Shown piece by piece: positions 43,878 to 53,393 of a stretch of 64,000 nt of DNA. Every line of letters begins with the position of its first letter. Position 1 is the stretch's first letter. The notes beneath the pieces are model-generated. The model was not told the DNA's origin and made no database searches. It saw nothing but the letters and a program-made list of their open reading frames with translations. The stretch comes from Niabella sp. (lineage in GTDB: Bacteria; Bacteroidota; Bacteroidia; Chitinophagales; Chitinophagaceae): the NCBI GenBank assembly GCA_017744715.1, contig JAGIAT010000002.1, positions 124,001 through 188,000 of the forward strand. The letters run 5' to 3'. The position numbers and the translations under genes were made by a program.

Positions 43878-43890
43878 ACACGAATGTTTT

Positions 43891-43928
43891 TTTAAAAGAG
43901 ACAAAGTGAACGCGTCTGTTTCACTTTG
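43891..43928 (-). terminator. Terminator-like hairpin between susD and the GH29 gene
   Basis: On the minus strand CAAAGTGAA (43928-43920) and TTCACTTTG (43910-43902) form a perfect 9-bp stem with a 9-nt loop, followed by TCTCTTTT. It lies 25 bp before the fucosidase ATG and may reduce read-through from susCD. Confidence 0.6.
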
Positions 43929-44012
43929 CCTTCTGAATATAAATTGAATTTTCCGGCCGCTGCTCCTGGTGAAGAACCGGCTGCAGCCGCTGCAATATTA
44001 CATCATAGCAAC

Positions 44013-45824
44013 TCACCAACCGGGATTTTGAGCAATGGATCCTCTTCCCAGGTTGATCTGATCCTGAGGGATCGGATTCAGATATAATTTATCGTTCCAG
44101 GTACGCATGGCCCGGGTATAAGGCGATATAACCTGCTTGTTTTTTCCATCCCAGTCCGTGATCGTAGCCAGATTTACACCGGTAAATACATTAGATCCGT
44201 AATATGTATTATACTGGGTTCTTACATCTGCGCTGGCTACAATTCCATAAACGGTTTTAGGATTTTCAACCAGTTTACCCGCATTCCATCGTACAATATC
44301 GTCCCACCTGAAGCCTTCAAAAGCCAGCTCAATCCTGCGCTCACGCCTTATTTCATAAATAAGCGGGGAAACAGCATATCCATATCTCGACTTCCCGGCA
44401 ATGGTGGTTGCATTCGGATCTGCAGCGGGGTTTAATGTTAACCGGGCCATTTTTCCACCCGGAAGTGAAGGCTCATCCAGCCGGGCGCGCAACAGGTTAA
44501 TGGAATTATCCAGATCTGTTTGCGTAATGGTACCCAGCTCTGCCAGCGCTTCCGCATAGGTTAGCAGCACCTCGGCATATCGAAATACAAACATGTCATA
44601 GGTGGTTTGGTTGGCCTCATTTTGCTTGGGGATCGGGCTTTTGAATTTAGACGCCAGGTACCCGGTAGGCGTACCACTGGCAACCGGGGACAAGTAATTG
44701 GATACAAGCGTGGTATTGTTCAGGTTGTTTGGCAGGAACCGGTTATCGATCATATTCCGCAAACGGGGATCCCTGTTTTGAAACTCTATTGCGGCAGAGT
44801 CATCTCCTTTGTATCGCGGACTAAGTGCGATGGGCAAACCATCATCACACAAAAAATCTTCAATCAGATCTTTACTTACACCCACATTTGCCTCACCTAC
44901 CGTTCTTGACAACCCACTGGTTAAAACATTCACTACATATATTTTTGGCATTACGCATTCCTTGTTCGGTGTAAGGTCTTCGGTAATAAACTGTTCCTTG
45001 TAATAAAGGGGATAATCTTTAGTGGCATAAGTATTGGTTTTTGCATCTACCAGGTCGCCATTTTTAAAATAATACAAAGCGGTTGGCCGGGGAATGGAAT
45101 AGCCGCCATTGTCCATAATCTGCTTGGCTGCGGCAGCAGCGTTTGTAAGATAGGTTTGCCAGCCGCTTACATTCCGGTATTTCATCCAGGTTCCCTGGTA
45201 CAGGTTTACTCTTGCAAGCAGCTGCAACGCAGCATATTTATGCAGCCTGCCCAACTCCGCATTAGCAGGTGCCGGCAGGTAGGCTATGGCAGTATTCAGA
45301 TCGGCAATAACGCTGTCAATCACTGTTTGGCGCGGCGTCCGGGGTTTGTACAGGAAGGCGCTGTCGTTAATGTTCAGATCTTTATTGATCCAGGGTACAT
45401 CACCAAAACTTTTTACTTTATTAAAATATTCATTTGCCCGGAAAAATTTTATTTCCCCTACATACCGGTTAATCAGGGCAGGGTCGTCAACTACCTGCTG
45501 GTACCGGGCTAAAAAATAATTGGCATTCCGGATATTGCTCCAGTTCGAGTATGCCCATCCCCCGCCGGATGCCGGCACAACGGCATCTCCATACAGCCAG
45601 GTATTGACCGTATTGGGTACACTGTTATCACTTTGATTATCGGCTGTTGCACCGGGCACATAAAGCGAACCATAAAAATTATTACAATAGAGCTTAAGGT
45701 TGTCGATGCTGCTCCAGAAATTAAGATCGGTAATTGCATCCTGCGGCGTTCTGTCCAACACTTTTTTACAAGACGTGGCAAACACCAGGCATGCAAGAAT
45801 ATATAGTAAATATCGTTGTTTCAT
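44013..45824 (-). CDS. SusD/RagB-family nutrient-binding outer membrane lipoprotein (PUL 1)
   Basis: A 603-residue SusD-like protein. The lipobox is FATSC (Cys at about 19), so it is surface-exposed and lipid-anchored. The N-terminal TPR-rich half has the typical LDRTPQDAITDLNFW and RANEYFNKVKSFGDVPWINKDL; the C-terminal RagB/SusD half includes FRYAEVLLTYAEALAELG and YEIRRERRIELAFEGFRWDDIVRW, the standard SusD signature. It forms the lid of the SusCD complex and binds the glycan. SusC is encoded just upstream. Confidence 0.95.
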   Translation of the reverse strand: MKQRYLLYILACLVFATSCKKVLDRTPQDAITDLNFWSSIDNLKLYCNNFYGSLYVPGATADNQSDNSVPNTVNTWLYGDAVVPASGGGWAYSNWSNIRNANYFLARYQQVVDDPALINRYVGEIKFFRANEYFNKVKSFGDVPWINKDLNINDSAFLYKPRTPRQTVIDSVIADLNTAIAYLPAPANAELGRLHKYAALQLLARVNLYQGTWMKYRNVSGWQTYLTNAAAAAKQIMDNGGYSIPRPTALYYFKNGDLVDAKTNTYATKDYPLYYKEQFITEDLTPNKECVMPKIYVVNVLTSGLSRTVGEANVGVSKDLIEDFLCDDGLPIALSPRYKGDDSAAIEFQNRDPRLRNMIDNRFLPNNLNNTTLVSNYLSPVASGTPTGYLASKFKSPIPKQNEANQTTYDMFVFRYAEVLLTYAEALAELGTITQTDLDNSINLLRARLDEPSLPGGKMARLTLNPAADPNATTIAGKSRYGYAVSPLIYEIRRERRIELAFEGFRWDDIVRWNAGKLVENPKTVYGIVASADVRTQYNTYYGSNVFTGVNLATITDWDGKNKQVISPYTRAMRTWNDKLYLNPIPQDQINLGRGSIAQNPGW

Positions 45825-45886
45825 CAGTTTGAAATTTTATTGATCCGTTAAAAGGATGGGTTAAAAATCGGCTAACGACCGGGAAT

Positions 45887-48800
45887 CTACTTCAATGCAA
45901 TGTTTAGCCCCACTGCCCATGATTTGGTGATCGGATATCCTAACAAATTGAGATTTTCCGGATCATACAACTTGGAAAGTTTGGTAATGGTAAGCACATT
46001 CTGCCCGGTTACATAAACCTTTACACTTCCAATTCTTACACGTTCCAACCACGGTTGTACAATGTTATAACCCAGCGTTATTTGCTTCAGGCGCAGGTAA
46101 GCGGCACTTTGCATATAACGGTCTGTACCAAAACCAAAACCACCCCGGTTACCATGCGTACCATCAATATAAGGACGCGGCAGGAACCCACCCGGATTCT
46201 GGTATGACCAGTAATTTAAAGCAGCCTCCATCGGTACATCCCACTGGCTGCCGATACCATAATAGCGGCCATCCGGCATAAAATCCCTCTTAGCTACACC
46301 CTGTACAAAAATATCCAGGTCTAATCCTTTCCATGAGAAACCACCCGTAACGCCGTACTGATACTGGGGAGTGGTGTTGCCAATAACACGCAGGTCTCCG
46401 CTGGAATCAACAGTGCCGTTTCCATTGGTAATTTTTTTATCTCCATTCAGATCGAGGTATCTTACATCACCGGCACGCCAGGTTCCGCTAAACAGTTGTG
46501 ATTGATTGACTGGATAGGAAGTGGCTTCTGCATCAGACTGAAATAACCCATCCGAGCTTAATCCCCATATTTCGCCCAAACGCTGACCAACATAATAATT
46601 ACCGCTGCCACTAGCAGGAATCAATTTTGTGGGATTGTTGTCGAACTTAGTAATATAAGCATCCGAATTTGACAATACTACGCCTACCCTGTATGAAACA
46701 TCTTTGCCGATATCATCATGCCAGTTTGCCGAAAACTCCCAACCTTTGGTTTTTAAATCAGCAGCATTGCGGGTGGGCGGAGTTGCACCTAAAACGCCGG
46801 GTAACGCAAGCCCCGTTACAAACATTCCTGTAGTGTACCGGGTGTAATAGTCGTACGACAGGCTTAGCCGGTGCTGCAGCAATTCCAGTTCTGTTCCAAG
46901 GTTCCACTGGCTCACATTTTCCCAGGTAAAATCCGGGTTCACCAATCCACCCGGGGCAACCGCCACCGGCAGCGTGGTGGTGTTTCCCAATATGTAGGAA
47001 TACGCAGTATTTGTGGCATAATTAGCTATATACGGGAAATACCCGTAATTGGTAGGATTTAATGCCTGGTTGCCCATTTTTCCATAAGACCCCTTTAATT
47101 TGAACTCATTAAAAAGATTGAAAAGCGCTGCATTGTTCTTCCAGAACTTTTCATTGCTGATGCGCCATGCACCGGATATAGACGGGTTGAACACGTACCG
47201 ATGCCCGGGTGCAAAAATGCTGGTACCATCATAGCGGCCTATTAAACTTAAATAATACCGGTTATCGTAGTCGTAATTCAACCTGCCAAAATAGCCCTGC
47301 ACTGCCCAGCTGCGCAATTGCTCATTAACCGTCATGGTGCCGGTTGCCTGGTTAAGTACGGGAAGATTATTATCGATCAGGTTGGTGCGCTGAGCCGAAT
47401 AAAACTTCAGCAATTTCACTTCTTCATTATAGCCCGCCATCAGGCTGATATTGTGGGAGCCAAAGTGTTTTGCATAATTTCCATATATATTCAGCGCATG
47501 GTAATAATCGTTATTGTTATTCAGGTTCACCAGGTTCGGATTGGTCCAGGGATAGATATTATAGGTACCATCCGCATGATATTCCCTGAACAGTTGTGAA
47601 GTAAATTCGGTATTGGACGAATAGGGATTGAATGAATAATCGATATCCAGTTTAAGATCCTTTACAGGGGTGATGGTAGCCGCAGCGGTTGCCCAAAGAT
47701 CGTTTTTCTTTGTTTGGCTATGCCCGCCCAGGGCGCCTACCGCAAAGGGATTGGTAAAACTTCCCTGCCCGGCAAAATTACCGTCGGGGTGCCGTACCGG
47801 CATCAATGGCCTTAAATCACCTTTGAGCGACCCGCTTGTTGCAGTAAGCCCGGAGTTGCCGCCCGTACCGCCAGACGGATGATCTTCAAACGAATACGTG
47901 TAGCGTATTTTACCCGATAGCTTTAACCACGGCGTAATATCCGAAACCACGTTCAGGTTAATATTGTGCCGCTGATAATAGTCGTTATATGAAGCAAGAA
48001 AACCATTCTGCCGCATATTACCATAAGACATGAAATACGTGGTATTTTTTGATCCACCGTTTAAAGACACATTATTGTTCAGGATACTGCCGCGCGTATA
48101 CAGCGCCGATGTCCAGTCGGTATTTCCCACATAGGTATAATATCCTGTTTTATCAATCGAGGGATCATACAATACGTAAGGATTGTGCGTGGGATCGTTA
48201 AAATACGCCGTTACACCATCCCGTATACGCTGGGAAAAATACAGTCCGCCCCCGGCACTTACGCTTGCCGAATCCATATAATTGATATAGGTAAGCGAGT
48301 TTACATATTTTGGATTTACCGTAATATCATTAACCGCATAGGAGCTGGAAAGGCTGATAGACGGCGACTGGTCTTTCCTGCCGGTTTTTGTGGTAATTAA
48401 AATAACCCCGTAAGCGGCCCGGGCACCATAGATTGCAGCAGAGGCTCCATCTTTGAGTACCGTAACGCTGGCCACATCAGACGGGTTCACCAGGTTAGGA
48501 TCCTGTACCACGCCGTCTACAAGAATCAACGGGCCCGAATTGGAAGTAGATGTAAAGCCCCGGATATTGAAATTGGATCCCTGCCCGGGAGCCCCGCCTT
48601 GCGGCGTAATCTGCAGGTTGGGCACCATTCCCTGCAATCCTGCGCCCAGGTTAGAAATCGGCCTGTTTTCCAGTACCTTTCCCGAAACCTGCGTAATGGC
48701 TGCGGATACATCGCTTTTTTTCTGGGTTCCGTATCCTATTACAATCACTTCGCTTAACGAATTATCAACGGAAACCAACGTTACTTCAAGTGTTTCCTGG

Positions 48801-49378
48801 TCGTTAACCGTTACCTCCTGCGTCTGGTATCCGATACTTGAAAACACCAATACGTCGCCTTTATTGACCGTAACGGAAAAGCGCCCGGTTTCTGAAGTTG
48901 TTACACCGGTTCCGGCGCCCTTGATCATTACCGACACATTCTCCAGCGGCACGCCTTTGTTATCTTTTACAATGCCAGTGATGATCCGTTTGATGACTAT
49001 ATTTTCGCCAGCCAATGGTTCACTTTCCGCTACCACTACTTTTTTACCCGGTAGTTCTTTCCAGGATAAATTCGCACCAGCCAGTATCTTGCTCATTACA
49101 TCATCCAGGCTGGCATTTTCTGCATAGATGGATGTAAAATATTTTTTTGGCAGCACATCGTTACTGAAATAAAAGCGGTACTCGGATTTTTTTTCAATTT
49201 TTTTAAAAATTTCAGGAAGTGATATATTTTCCTCCTTCAGGCTGATGGTATTTTGTCCATAATTCGTTGCAGCAGTCTGCAAAGCGAGGGAAAGAAATAC
49301 TACGGATAACTTCATAATGATAAAAAAAACCCTTAGACGTGGCCTGACGCCACGTCCCTGGCAAGTGCAATTTTGCAT
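45887..49378 (-). CDS. SusC/RagA-family TonB-dependent transporter with STN signalling domain (PUL 1)
   Basis: An 1163-residue outer-membrane transporter. After the signal peptide ([16 protein letters not shown]) come an STN domain ([22 protein letters not shown]), a carboxypeptidase-D-like domain ([20 protein letters not shown]), a plug ([20 protein letters not shown], then [20 protein letters not shown] and [15 protein letters not shown]) and the beta-barrel. An STN domain with adjacent FecR and ECF sigma genes marks a transporter that signals substrate binding to the sigma factor. ATG 49315 is an alternative start; the sequence between the two ATGs holds a terminator-like hairpin. Confidence 0.95.
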   Translation of the reverse strand: MQNCTCQGRGVRPRLRVFFIIMKLSVVFLSLALQTAATNYGQNTISLKEENISLPEIFKKIEKKSEYRFYFSNDVLPKKYFTSIYAENASLDDVMSKILAGANLSWKELPGKKVVVAESEPLAGENIVIKRIITGIVKDNKGVPLENVSVMIKGAGTGVTTSETGRFSVTVNKGDVLVFSSIGYQTQEVTVNDQETLEVTLVSVDNSLSEVIVIGYGTQKKSDVSAAITQVSGKVLENRPISNLGAGLQGMVPNLQITPQGGAPGQGSNFNIRGFTSTSNSGPLILVDGVVQDPNLVNPSDVASVTVLKDGASAAIYGARAAYGVILITTKTGRKDQSPSISLSSSYAVNDITVNPKYVNSLTYINYMDSASVSAGGGLYFSQRIRDGVTAYFNDPTHNPYVLYDPSIDKTGYYTYVGNTDWTSALYTRGSILNNNVSLNGGSKNTTYFMSYGNMRQNGFLASYNDYYQRHNINLNVVSDITPWLKLSGKIRYTYSFEDHPSGGTGGNSGLTATSGSLKGDLRPLMPVRHPDGNFAGQGSFTNPFAVGALGGHSQTKKNDLWATAAATITPVKDLKLDIDYSFNPYSSNTEFTSQLFREYHADGTYNIYPWTNPNLVNLNNNNDYYHALNIYGNYAKHFGSHNISLMAGYNEEVKLLKFYSAQRTNLIDNNLPVLNQATGTMTVNEQLRSWAVQGYFGRLNYDYDNRYYLSLIGRYDGTSIFAPGHRYVFNPSISGAWRISNEKFWKNNAALFNLFNEFKLKGSYGKMGNQALNPTNYGYFPYIANYATNTAYSYILGNTTTLPVAVAPGGLVNPDFTWENVSQWNLGTELELLQHRLSLSYDYYTRYTTGMFVTGLALPGVLGATPPTRNAADLKTKGWEFSANWHDDIGKDVSYRVGVVLSNSDAYITKFDNNPTKLIPASGSGNYYVGQRLGEIWGLSSDGLFQSDAEATSYPVNQSQLFSGTWRAGDVRYLDLNGDKKITNGNGTVDSSGDLRVIGNTTPQYQYGVTGGFSWKGLDLDIFVQGVAKRDFMPDGRYYGIGSQWDVPMEAALNYWSYQNPGGFLPRPYIDGTHGNRGGFGFGTDRYMQSAAYLRLKQITLGYNIVQPWLERVRIGSVKVYVTGQNVLTITKLSKLYDPENLNLLGYPITKSWAVGLNIALK
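49322..49356 (-). promoter_or_regulatory. Terminator-like hairpin at the susC start (PUL 1)
   Basis: On the minus strand GACGTGGC-GTCAG-GCCACGTC (49356-49336, perfect 8-bp stem) is followed after six bases by eight Ts, ending seven bases before the ATG at 49315. It could act as an attenuator or as a shield of the start codon. Confidence 0.55.
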
Positions 49379-49425
49379 ATATTTGTTTTGAGTTAATTAA
49401 ACAATTCCGCTAAAGTTGGCGCTTT

Positions 49426-49442
49426 AACGGACGATTACTTAG
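49426..49442 (-). promoter_or_regulatory. CTAAG-N6-TCCGTT element, PUL 1 fecR-susC gap
   Basis: CTAAG, six bases, TCCGTT on the minus strand. The same two blocks with identical spacing occur in the PUL 2 fecR-susC gap at 57068-57084. A candidate shared promoter or leader element. Confidence 0.5.
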
Positions 49443-49464
49443 GGAGAATGTGCTCGCATTCTCC
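49443..49464 (-). terminator. Hairpin in the PUL 1 fecR-susC gap
   Basis: GGAGAATG / CATTCTCC, a perfect 8-bp stem with hexaloop CGAGCA on the minus strand, directly before the CTAAG element. Minus-strand T-tract is absent (the plus strand has TTTTCTTTT), so the end-of-transcript role is uncertain. Confidence 0.5.
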
Positions 49465-49533
49465 TTTTCTTTTAAAAGCAGTTTAATCTGATTTTATCAT
49501 ATTTTTTCAATTTTAAATTTTTACAATTACAAG

Positions 49534-50565
49534 CTATTCGATAACAATTATATCTTTATCCCGGTGGAACCGGAACGGCCTCGACAATTTCAACAACTGC
49601 AGGATCTGATCCAGGTCTGTATCATTATAGGAACCGGTGTACCGGAACTGTTTGGTCTTATCCGACTGAAAAATGATCTGTACCCCAAAATGTTGTTCCA
49701 GCTCCTCCGCAATTTCAACCAATGGCCGATCGTCAAAAAATAGCTGGTTCTTCATCCAGGAGGTTTCCGCAACCAGGCTGTCTTTAATGGTTAACGGAAC
49801 AATTTTTACCGGTGCTGATTGCTTTTCTTTTGTGCGGATTACCAGCTTTTGCCCCGGCATCAGCACAATGTCTTCGTCTTTATGTTCCTTCAACCGGATG
49901 GATACTTTGCCCCGGATCAGTGCCGTTTCAAAAAAACCGTTGTCCAGGGTTTTCACATTAAACTCCGTACCCAATACCCGGATATCCCCGGCCCGGGTAT
50001 GAATGATGAACGGACGGGATGCGTCGTGCGTTACATCGAAAAAAGCTTCGCCCGTCAGGGTAACTTCCCGCGTATTGCCCTTAAACATTTCATCATAGCT
50101 CAACCGGCTATTGGCATTCAGCATAACGATGCTGCCATCCGGCAGTTTCATTTTCGATTTGGACCCCTTCGTTGTAGCGGTTTCATTGCCGGCGGTGTAT
50201 ACCGTTTCTTTCCGGTTTAAGATAAACGTTAAAGAAAAAACCAACAACACCACACAGGCAGCCGCAATATACAGGGCAGCGCGCTTCCAGTATACACGCC
50301 GGCCTGAGGTCGTCCGCTGTGGCGCCTCTTCCTGCCAAAGTCCTTTCAAATGCATATCCACCGCATGTGCTGCATAAGATTGCGCCGCCTGGTCTTTGTA
50401 CACTTCATCCTCCATCACCGGCTTTATCAGTTCATCACAAAAAAAACGCAGCTCAGGATTCGCCGTCAGCATTGTTTCTAACTGCTCCAACTCCTGGGCA
50501 GTAGCTTCTCCCGACAACTTCAGCGCAAATAACCTGTAAAACTTATGTTCCAGTTTTTTGTCCAT
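49534..50565 (-). CDS. FecR-family anti-sigma factor (PUL 1)
   Basis: A 343-residue single-pass inner-membrane protein. The N-terminal cytoplasmic part (FYRLFALKLSGEATAQELEQLETML) would hold the ECF sigma factor. A transmembrane helix follows (LYIAAACVVLLVFSLTFIL), then the periplasmic FecR domain (TTKGSKSKMKLPDGSIVMLNANSRLSY, EVTLTGEAFFDVTHDASRPFIIHT) and a C-terminal DUF4974/STN-like domain that contacts the transporter's STN. ATG 50565 is used because the longer frame begins with TTG and overlaps the sigma gene. Confidence 0.95.
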   Translation of the reverse strand: MDKKLEHKFYRLFALKLSGEATAQELEQLETMLTANPELRFFCDELIKPVMEDEVYKDQAAQSYAAHAVDMHLKGLWQEEAPQRTTSGRRVYWKRAALYIAAACVVLLVFSLTFILNRKETVYTAGNETATTKGSKSKMKLPDGSIVMLNANSRLSYDEMFKGNTREVTLTGEAFFDVTHDASRPFIIHTRAGDIRVLGTEFNVKTLDNGFFETALIRGKVSIRLKEHKDEDIVLMPGQKLVIRTKEKQSAPVKIVPLTIKDSLVAETSWMKNQLFFDDRPLVEIAEELEQHFGVQIIFQSDKTKQFRYTGSYNDTDLDQILQLLKLSRPFRFHRDKDIIVIE

Positions 50566-50611
50566 TGTCTGTATTATTAGACTTAAAAATATTAGGCTAC
50601 CGTGACCCGGA

Positions 50612-51190
50612 TCAGGATTTTTTTTTCGTAAGGTAGGCACCAAGGGCCGTCCTTAGTTTTTTCAGTGCGGTGCACATATGGGTTTCCAGGGTGTTTTGTG
50701 ACAGCTGCAGGATGGTTCCCACTTCTTTATAAGAGAGCCCTTCTTCTTTAATAAGCCGATACACCACCTGGCATTTTTGAGGTAACGACCGAACGGTCCG
50801 TTCTATTATTTCAGAAAGTTCGGCGGTCAGCAACCGCTGATCGGGGCCATCAGCGGCGGCGGCTTCCGGATGCGTGGTATCTTCAGCAATCGGAACCGGG
50901 GATCCGTTCTTTTTCAGATAGGTAATAGCGGTATTGCGTATGGCGGTCAGCAGGTATGTTTTCAGGTGCTCTACATAAGCCAGCCGGTATTCCATTGTCC
51001 AGATGCGGATCATCACATCCGATACGACTTCTTCCGCCATCGTTTCTTCCCCGGTAATGATCTGGGCGAGGCGATGCATCGATGGGTAAAAATACAGGTA
51101 CAGTTGTTTATACGCTCCCTGGTCGCGCGCATACGCCACCCGGTTTTGCAGATATAATAATTGCGTCCTGTCTTTTATCTGAACATCCAT
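50612..51190 (-). CDS. RNA polymerase sigma-70 factor, ECF type (PUL 1)
   Basis: A 192-residue ECF sigma factor. Region 2 is visible as LYLYFYPSMHRLAQIITGEETMAEEVVSDVMIRIW and region 4 as PQKCQVVYRLIKEEGLSYKEVGTILQLSQNTLETHMCTALKKL (recognition helix SQNTLETHM). Its own FecR and STN-SusC follow, so it should activate PUL 1 when the transporter binds its glycan. A TAAATTTG box at 51241-51248 gives it a separate promoter. Confidence 0.95.
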   Translation of the reverse strand: MDVQIKDRTQLLYLQNRVAYARDQGAYKQLYLYFYPSMHRLAQIITGEETMAEEVVSDVMIRIWTMEYRLAYVEHLKTYLLTAIRNTAITYLKKNGSPVPIAEDTTHPEAAAADGPDQRLLTAELSEIIERTVRSLPQKCQVVYRLIKEEGLSYKEVGTILQLSQNTLETHMCTALKKLRTALGAYLTKKKS

Positions 51191-51240
51191 GACAACACCA
51201 AAACGGCATGAAGATAAAAAATGTTAATAAATTTAACATA

Positions 51241-51248
51241 CAAATTTA
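51241..51248 (-). promoter_or_regulatory. -7 box TAAATTTG of the PUL 1 sigma gene
   Basis: Minus-strand TAAATTTG fits TAnnTTTG; it starts right after a GC-rich hairpin that follows the heparinase gene and precedes the sigma ATG by about 50 nt. Confidence 0.5.
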
Positions 51249-51249
51249 A

Positions 51250-51262
51250 GCCGCCCGGCGGC
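51250..51262 (-). terminator. Short GC-rich hairpin after the heparinase-family gene
   Basis: GCCGC-CGG-GCGGC on the minus strand (5-bp stem) begins 2 bp after the heparinase-family stop codon and is followed by TTAAATTT. A weak terminator candidate. Confidence 0.45.
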
Positions 51263-51263
51263 A

Positions 51264-53213
51264 TTACAATTGCCGGATCCGGAATACATAACTTCCCGAC
51301 TGCTGCAACCTGCGGGCCACCAGCACTATCCGGCTAAGCTGCTTTCCCCAAACAGCCAACAGGCGGGCATCGTCCTGGGGAACGGTTTCAACCGTAGCTT
51401 CAAAGTCGCGGCTGTTGTACGAGAGCTCCGCTTTGCCCTGCCCCTGTTCAATCAGGATCCTCCCCGGGGTATCCTTTTTTACCGTACCATAACAAAGGAA
51501 GTGGACCCGGTTTTCCTTCTCCGGATGGGTGATCGAAAACAGGTCTTTTATTTCCAGCAGACCATTGCTGAGCCGGTAACTCCGCAGCCATCGCTTTACC
51601 CCGGCGGCCTCAGGATAGGCCTTGCTGATATCCAGCGAAAAGGTTTTTGCAGTTTCTTTAAATTGCGCGTCCCGGGCCTTGTAGGCGGCCCCGTTCTTTT
51701 GCTCGTACCCGTTAATCACCGGTACATTATGATAGCCGCTTTGCATCGTCCAGATAGCATACCGCCCCGGTCCAAAGGTTTGGCGGGTATAGGTGCCCAC
51801 ACCCGCATCGATAAACACCGGTACATCGTTCATGTATACGTTGAATGTGCCTACATCATTATGATTATGGCTTTCATTGTTATGCCCTCCTTTTCCGGCA
51901 AAGAAAAGCGCGCCCTGCTTCATAAAGCATACTTCGGTTTGCGGATACCAGGTTACTGCCGGTACATCGTGTGCGGCCTTACCGGAGGCCAGCTCGTTAT
52001 CAAAGCGCAGTGTTTGAAACAGGCGGTAGGCATCTCTTCCGGCTGCGGGTACCGGTCCTTCCTTCCGGCTGTTTCGTATAAGCGCCGCCAATTGCATCAT
52101 TTCGGTACTATTAACGGCCTTGCCATAACGATAGATTAATGGTGCATCCGGGTAGAGTTTTGCGGATGCATCTGCAAAATTCACCACCCAGCCGTTGCCC
52201 ACGTAGGCCCGGGAAATATAGGTACCCATATTTTTAATGATGGGTTCTCCGAACAGGGAAACCTTTCCGCCGGTGATATCATACAGCAGTTGCAGATAAT
52301 CATAAAGTTTACCGGCGGCATGCCCCCAGTAGGAAGGACCTTCTTCACAGGCACCGTCTTCATTCGTATAATTGATGAACTGGTCTACAGACATCATTGT
52401 CCGGTAAACGGCACGGGCCAGCTTTTCGGGATCATCTTCAATCAGGGCAAATGTTTGCAGTACATTGGAATTGCACCAGGGATTCCAGTTGTTTACCAGG
52501 TCGCCGGGTTTGTACCGCAGGGCCATCCACCAAAGGTGGTCGGTATTCATATACGGAACCAGGATGCGGTCTTCCAGTTCTTTTTTCAACCGCATCTCCA
52601 GCAACGGGTTTATTTTTTTAAAGGCATCATGAAAATAATAATAGATCCAGGCAAACAACGATCCCATATCCCCGGCCATCAGATCAATGACCTGCTCCCG
52701 GTGATCCGGAAACCCGATTTTATTCGTTTGCAGGCTCAGATGCGCAGACAATGCCCAGGAAGTCATTTCACAAGCGGCAAAAACACCATTGGCCAGCTGA
52801 TCGAGGTACCGGCCCTTGCCCTCCGCCAGTTCTGCTGTAAAGAGGGTTACAATCGCTGCAATATTCTCATTCAGGGGCGCTTCCATTACCACCCGGGAAC
52901 CGCTCCGGCTATACTCCAGGTAATCCGTTGCTTTTACCACTTTCCACTGATACGCCAACGCCGCATTCCCCTTTTCAATAAACGCATTTTTATACGTTCC
53001 GGTTAACCGGTCCCAGCCCGCGCGGTCCTTATACGCCGGATACGGGATCCATTGCTCCCGGGGCAGCAGCATGCTTTTGAGCTGTTGAACATTGCCCTGT
53101 TTTTGCAGCAGGTTCCGCTTCTCGTAAGCATAAGACATGGCGGGTGCCAGTATACATGCCAGCATCAGCATACCCATCCATCCCGGAATTAAAAAATTGA
53201 CTGTTCTTTTCAT
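51264..53213 (-). CDS. Heparinase II/III-family polysaccharide lyase-like protein
   Basis: A protein of 649 residues with a signal peptide (LIPGWMGMLMLACILAPAMSYA). The first part resembles the alginate-lyase-like alpha/alpha toroid (GDMGSLFAWIYYYFHDAF, RYKPGDLVNNWNPWCNSNVLQ); the C-terminal heparinase II/III beta-sandwich shows GGHNNESHNHNDVGTFNVYM (catalytic His region), FIDAGVGTYTRQTFGPGRY and GYHNVPVINGYEQ. Members eliminate uronic-acid-containing glycans. The exact substrate and PL family cannot be read from sequence. It lies upstream of PUL 1 on the same strand but in its own unit. ATG 53213 places the signal peptide at the N-terminus. Confidence 0.88.
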   Translation of the reverse strand: MKRTVNFLIPGWMGMLMLACILAPAMSYAYEKRNLLQKQGNVQQLKSMLLPREQWIPYPAYKDRAGWDRLTGTYKNAFIEKGNAALAYQWKVVKATDYLEYSRSGSRVVMEAPLNENIAAIVTLFTAELAEGKGRYLDQLANGVFAACEMTSWALSAHLSLQTNKIGFPDHREQVIDLMAGDMGSLFAWIYYYFHDAFKKINPLLEMRLKKELEDRILVPYMNTDHLWWMALRYKPGDLVNNWNPWCNSNVLQTFALIEDDPEKLARAVYRTMMSVDQFINYTNEDGACEEGPSYWGHAAGKLYDYLQLLYDITGGKVSLFGEPIIKNMGTYISRAYVGNGWVVNFADASAKLYPDAPLIYRYGKAVNSTEMMQLAALIRNSRKEGPVPAAGRDAYRLFQTLRFDNELASGKAAHDVPAVTWYPQTEVCFMKQGALFFAGKGGHNNESHNHNDVGTFNVYMNDVPVFIDAGVGTYTRQTFGPGRYAIWTMQSGYHNVPVINGYEQKNGAAYKARDAQFKETAKTFSLDISKAYPEAAGVKRWLRSYRLSNGLLEIKDLFSITHPEKENRVHFLCYGTVKKDTPGRILIEQGQGKAELSYNSRDFEATVETVPQDDARLLAVWGKQLSRIVLVARRLQQSGSYVFRIRQL

Positions 53214-53345
53214 ATACCTGTTTTGATGATCCCCGCATGCCCCCGGCGCACGCATTTTGCCTGATCAATACTTCTTAATAGATGAAGCCACCGTTTTCAC
53301 AATCGCCTGGTGCCGAAAGATAGTAAAATCACCTGTTCGTGCCAT

Positions 53346-53372
53346 AAAAAAAGCGGACCCTGCCGGATCCGC
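53346..53372 (-). terminator. Rho-independent terminator of the outer-membrane protein gene
   Basis: On the minus strand GCGGATCC / GGGTCCGC forms an 8-bp stem with one G-U pair and loop GGCA, followed by seven Ts. It starts about 20 bp after the stop codon of the beta-barrel gene. Confidence 0.9.
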
Positions 53373-53393
53373 TCATCAAAAAATTATGAAACC

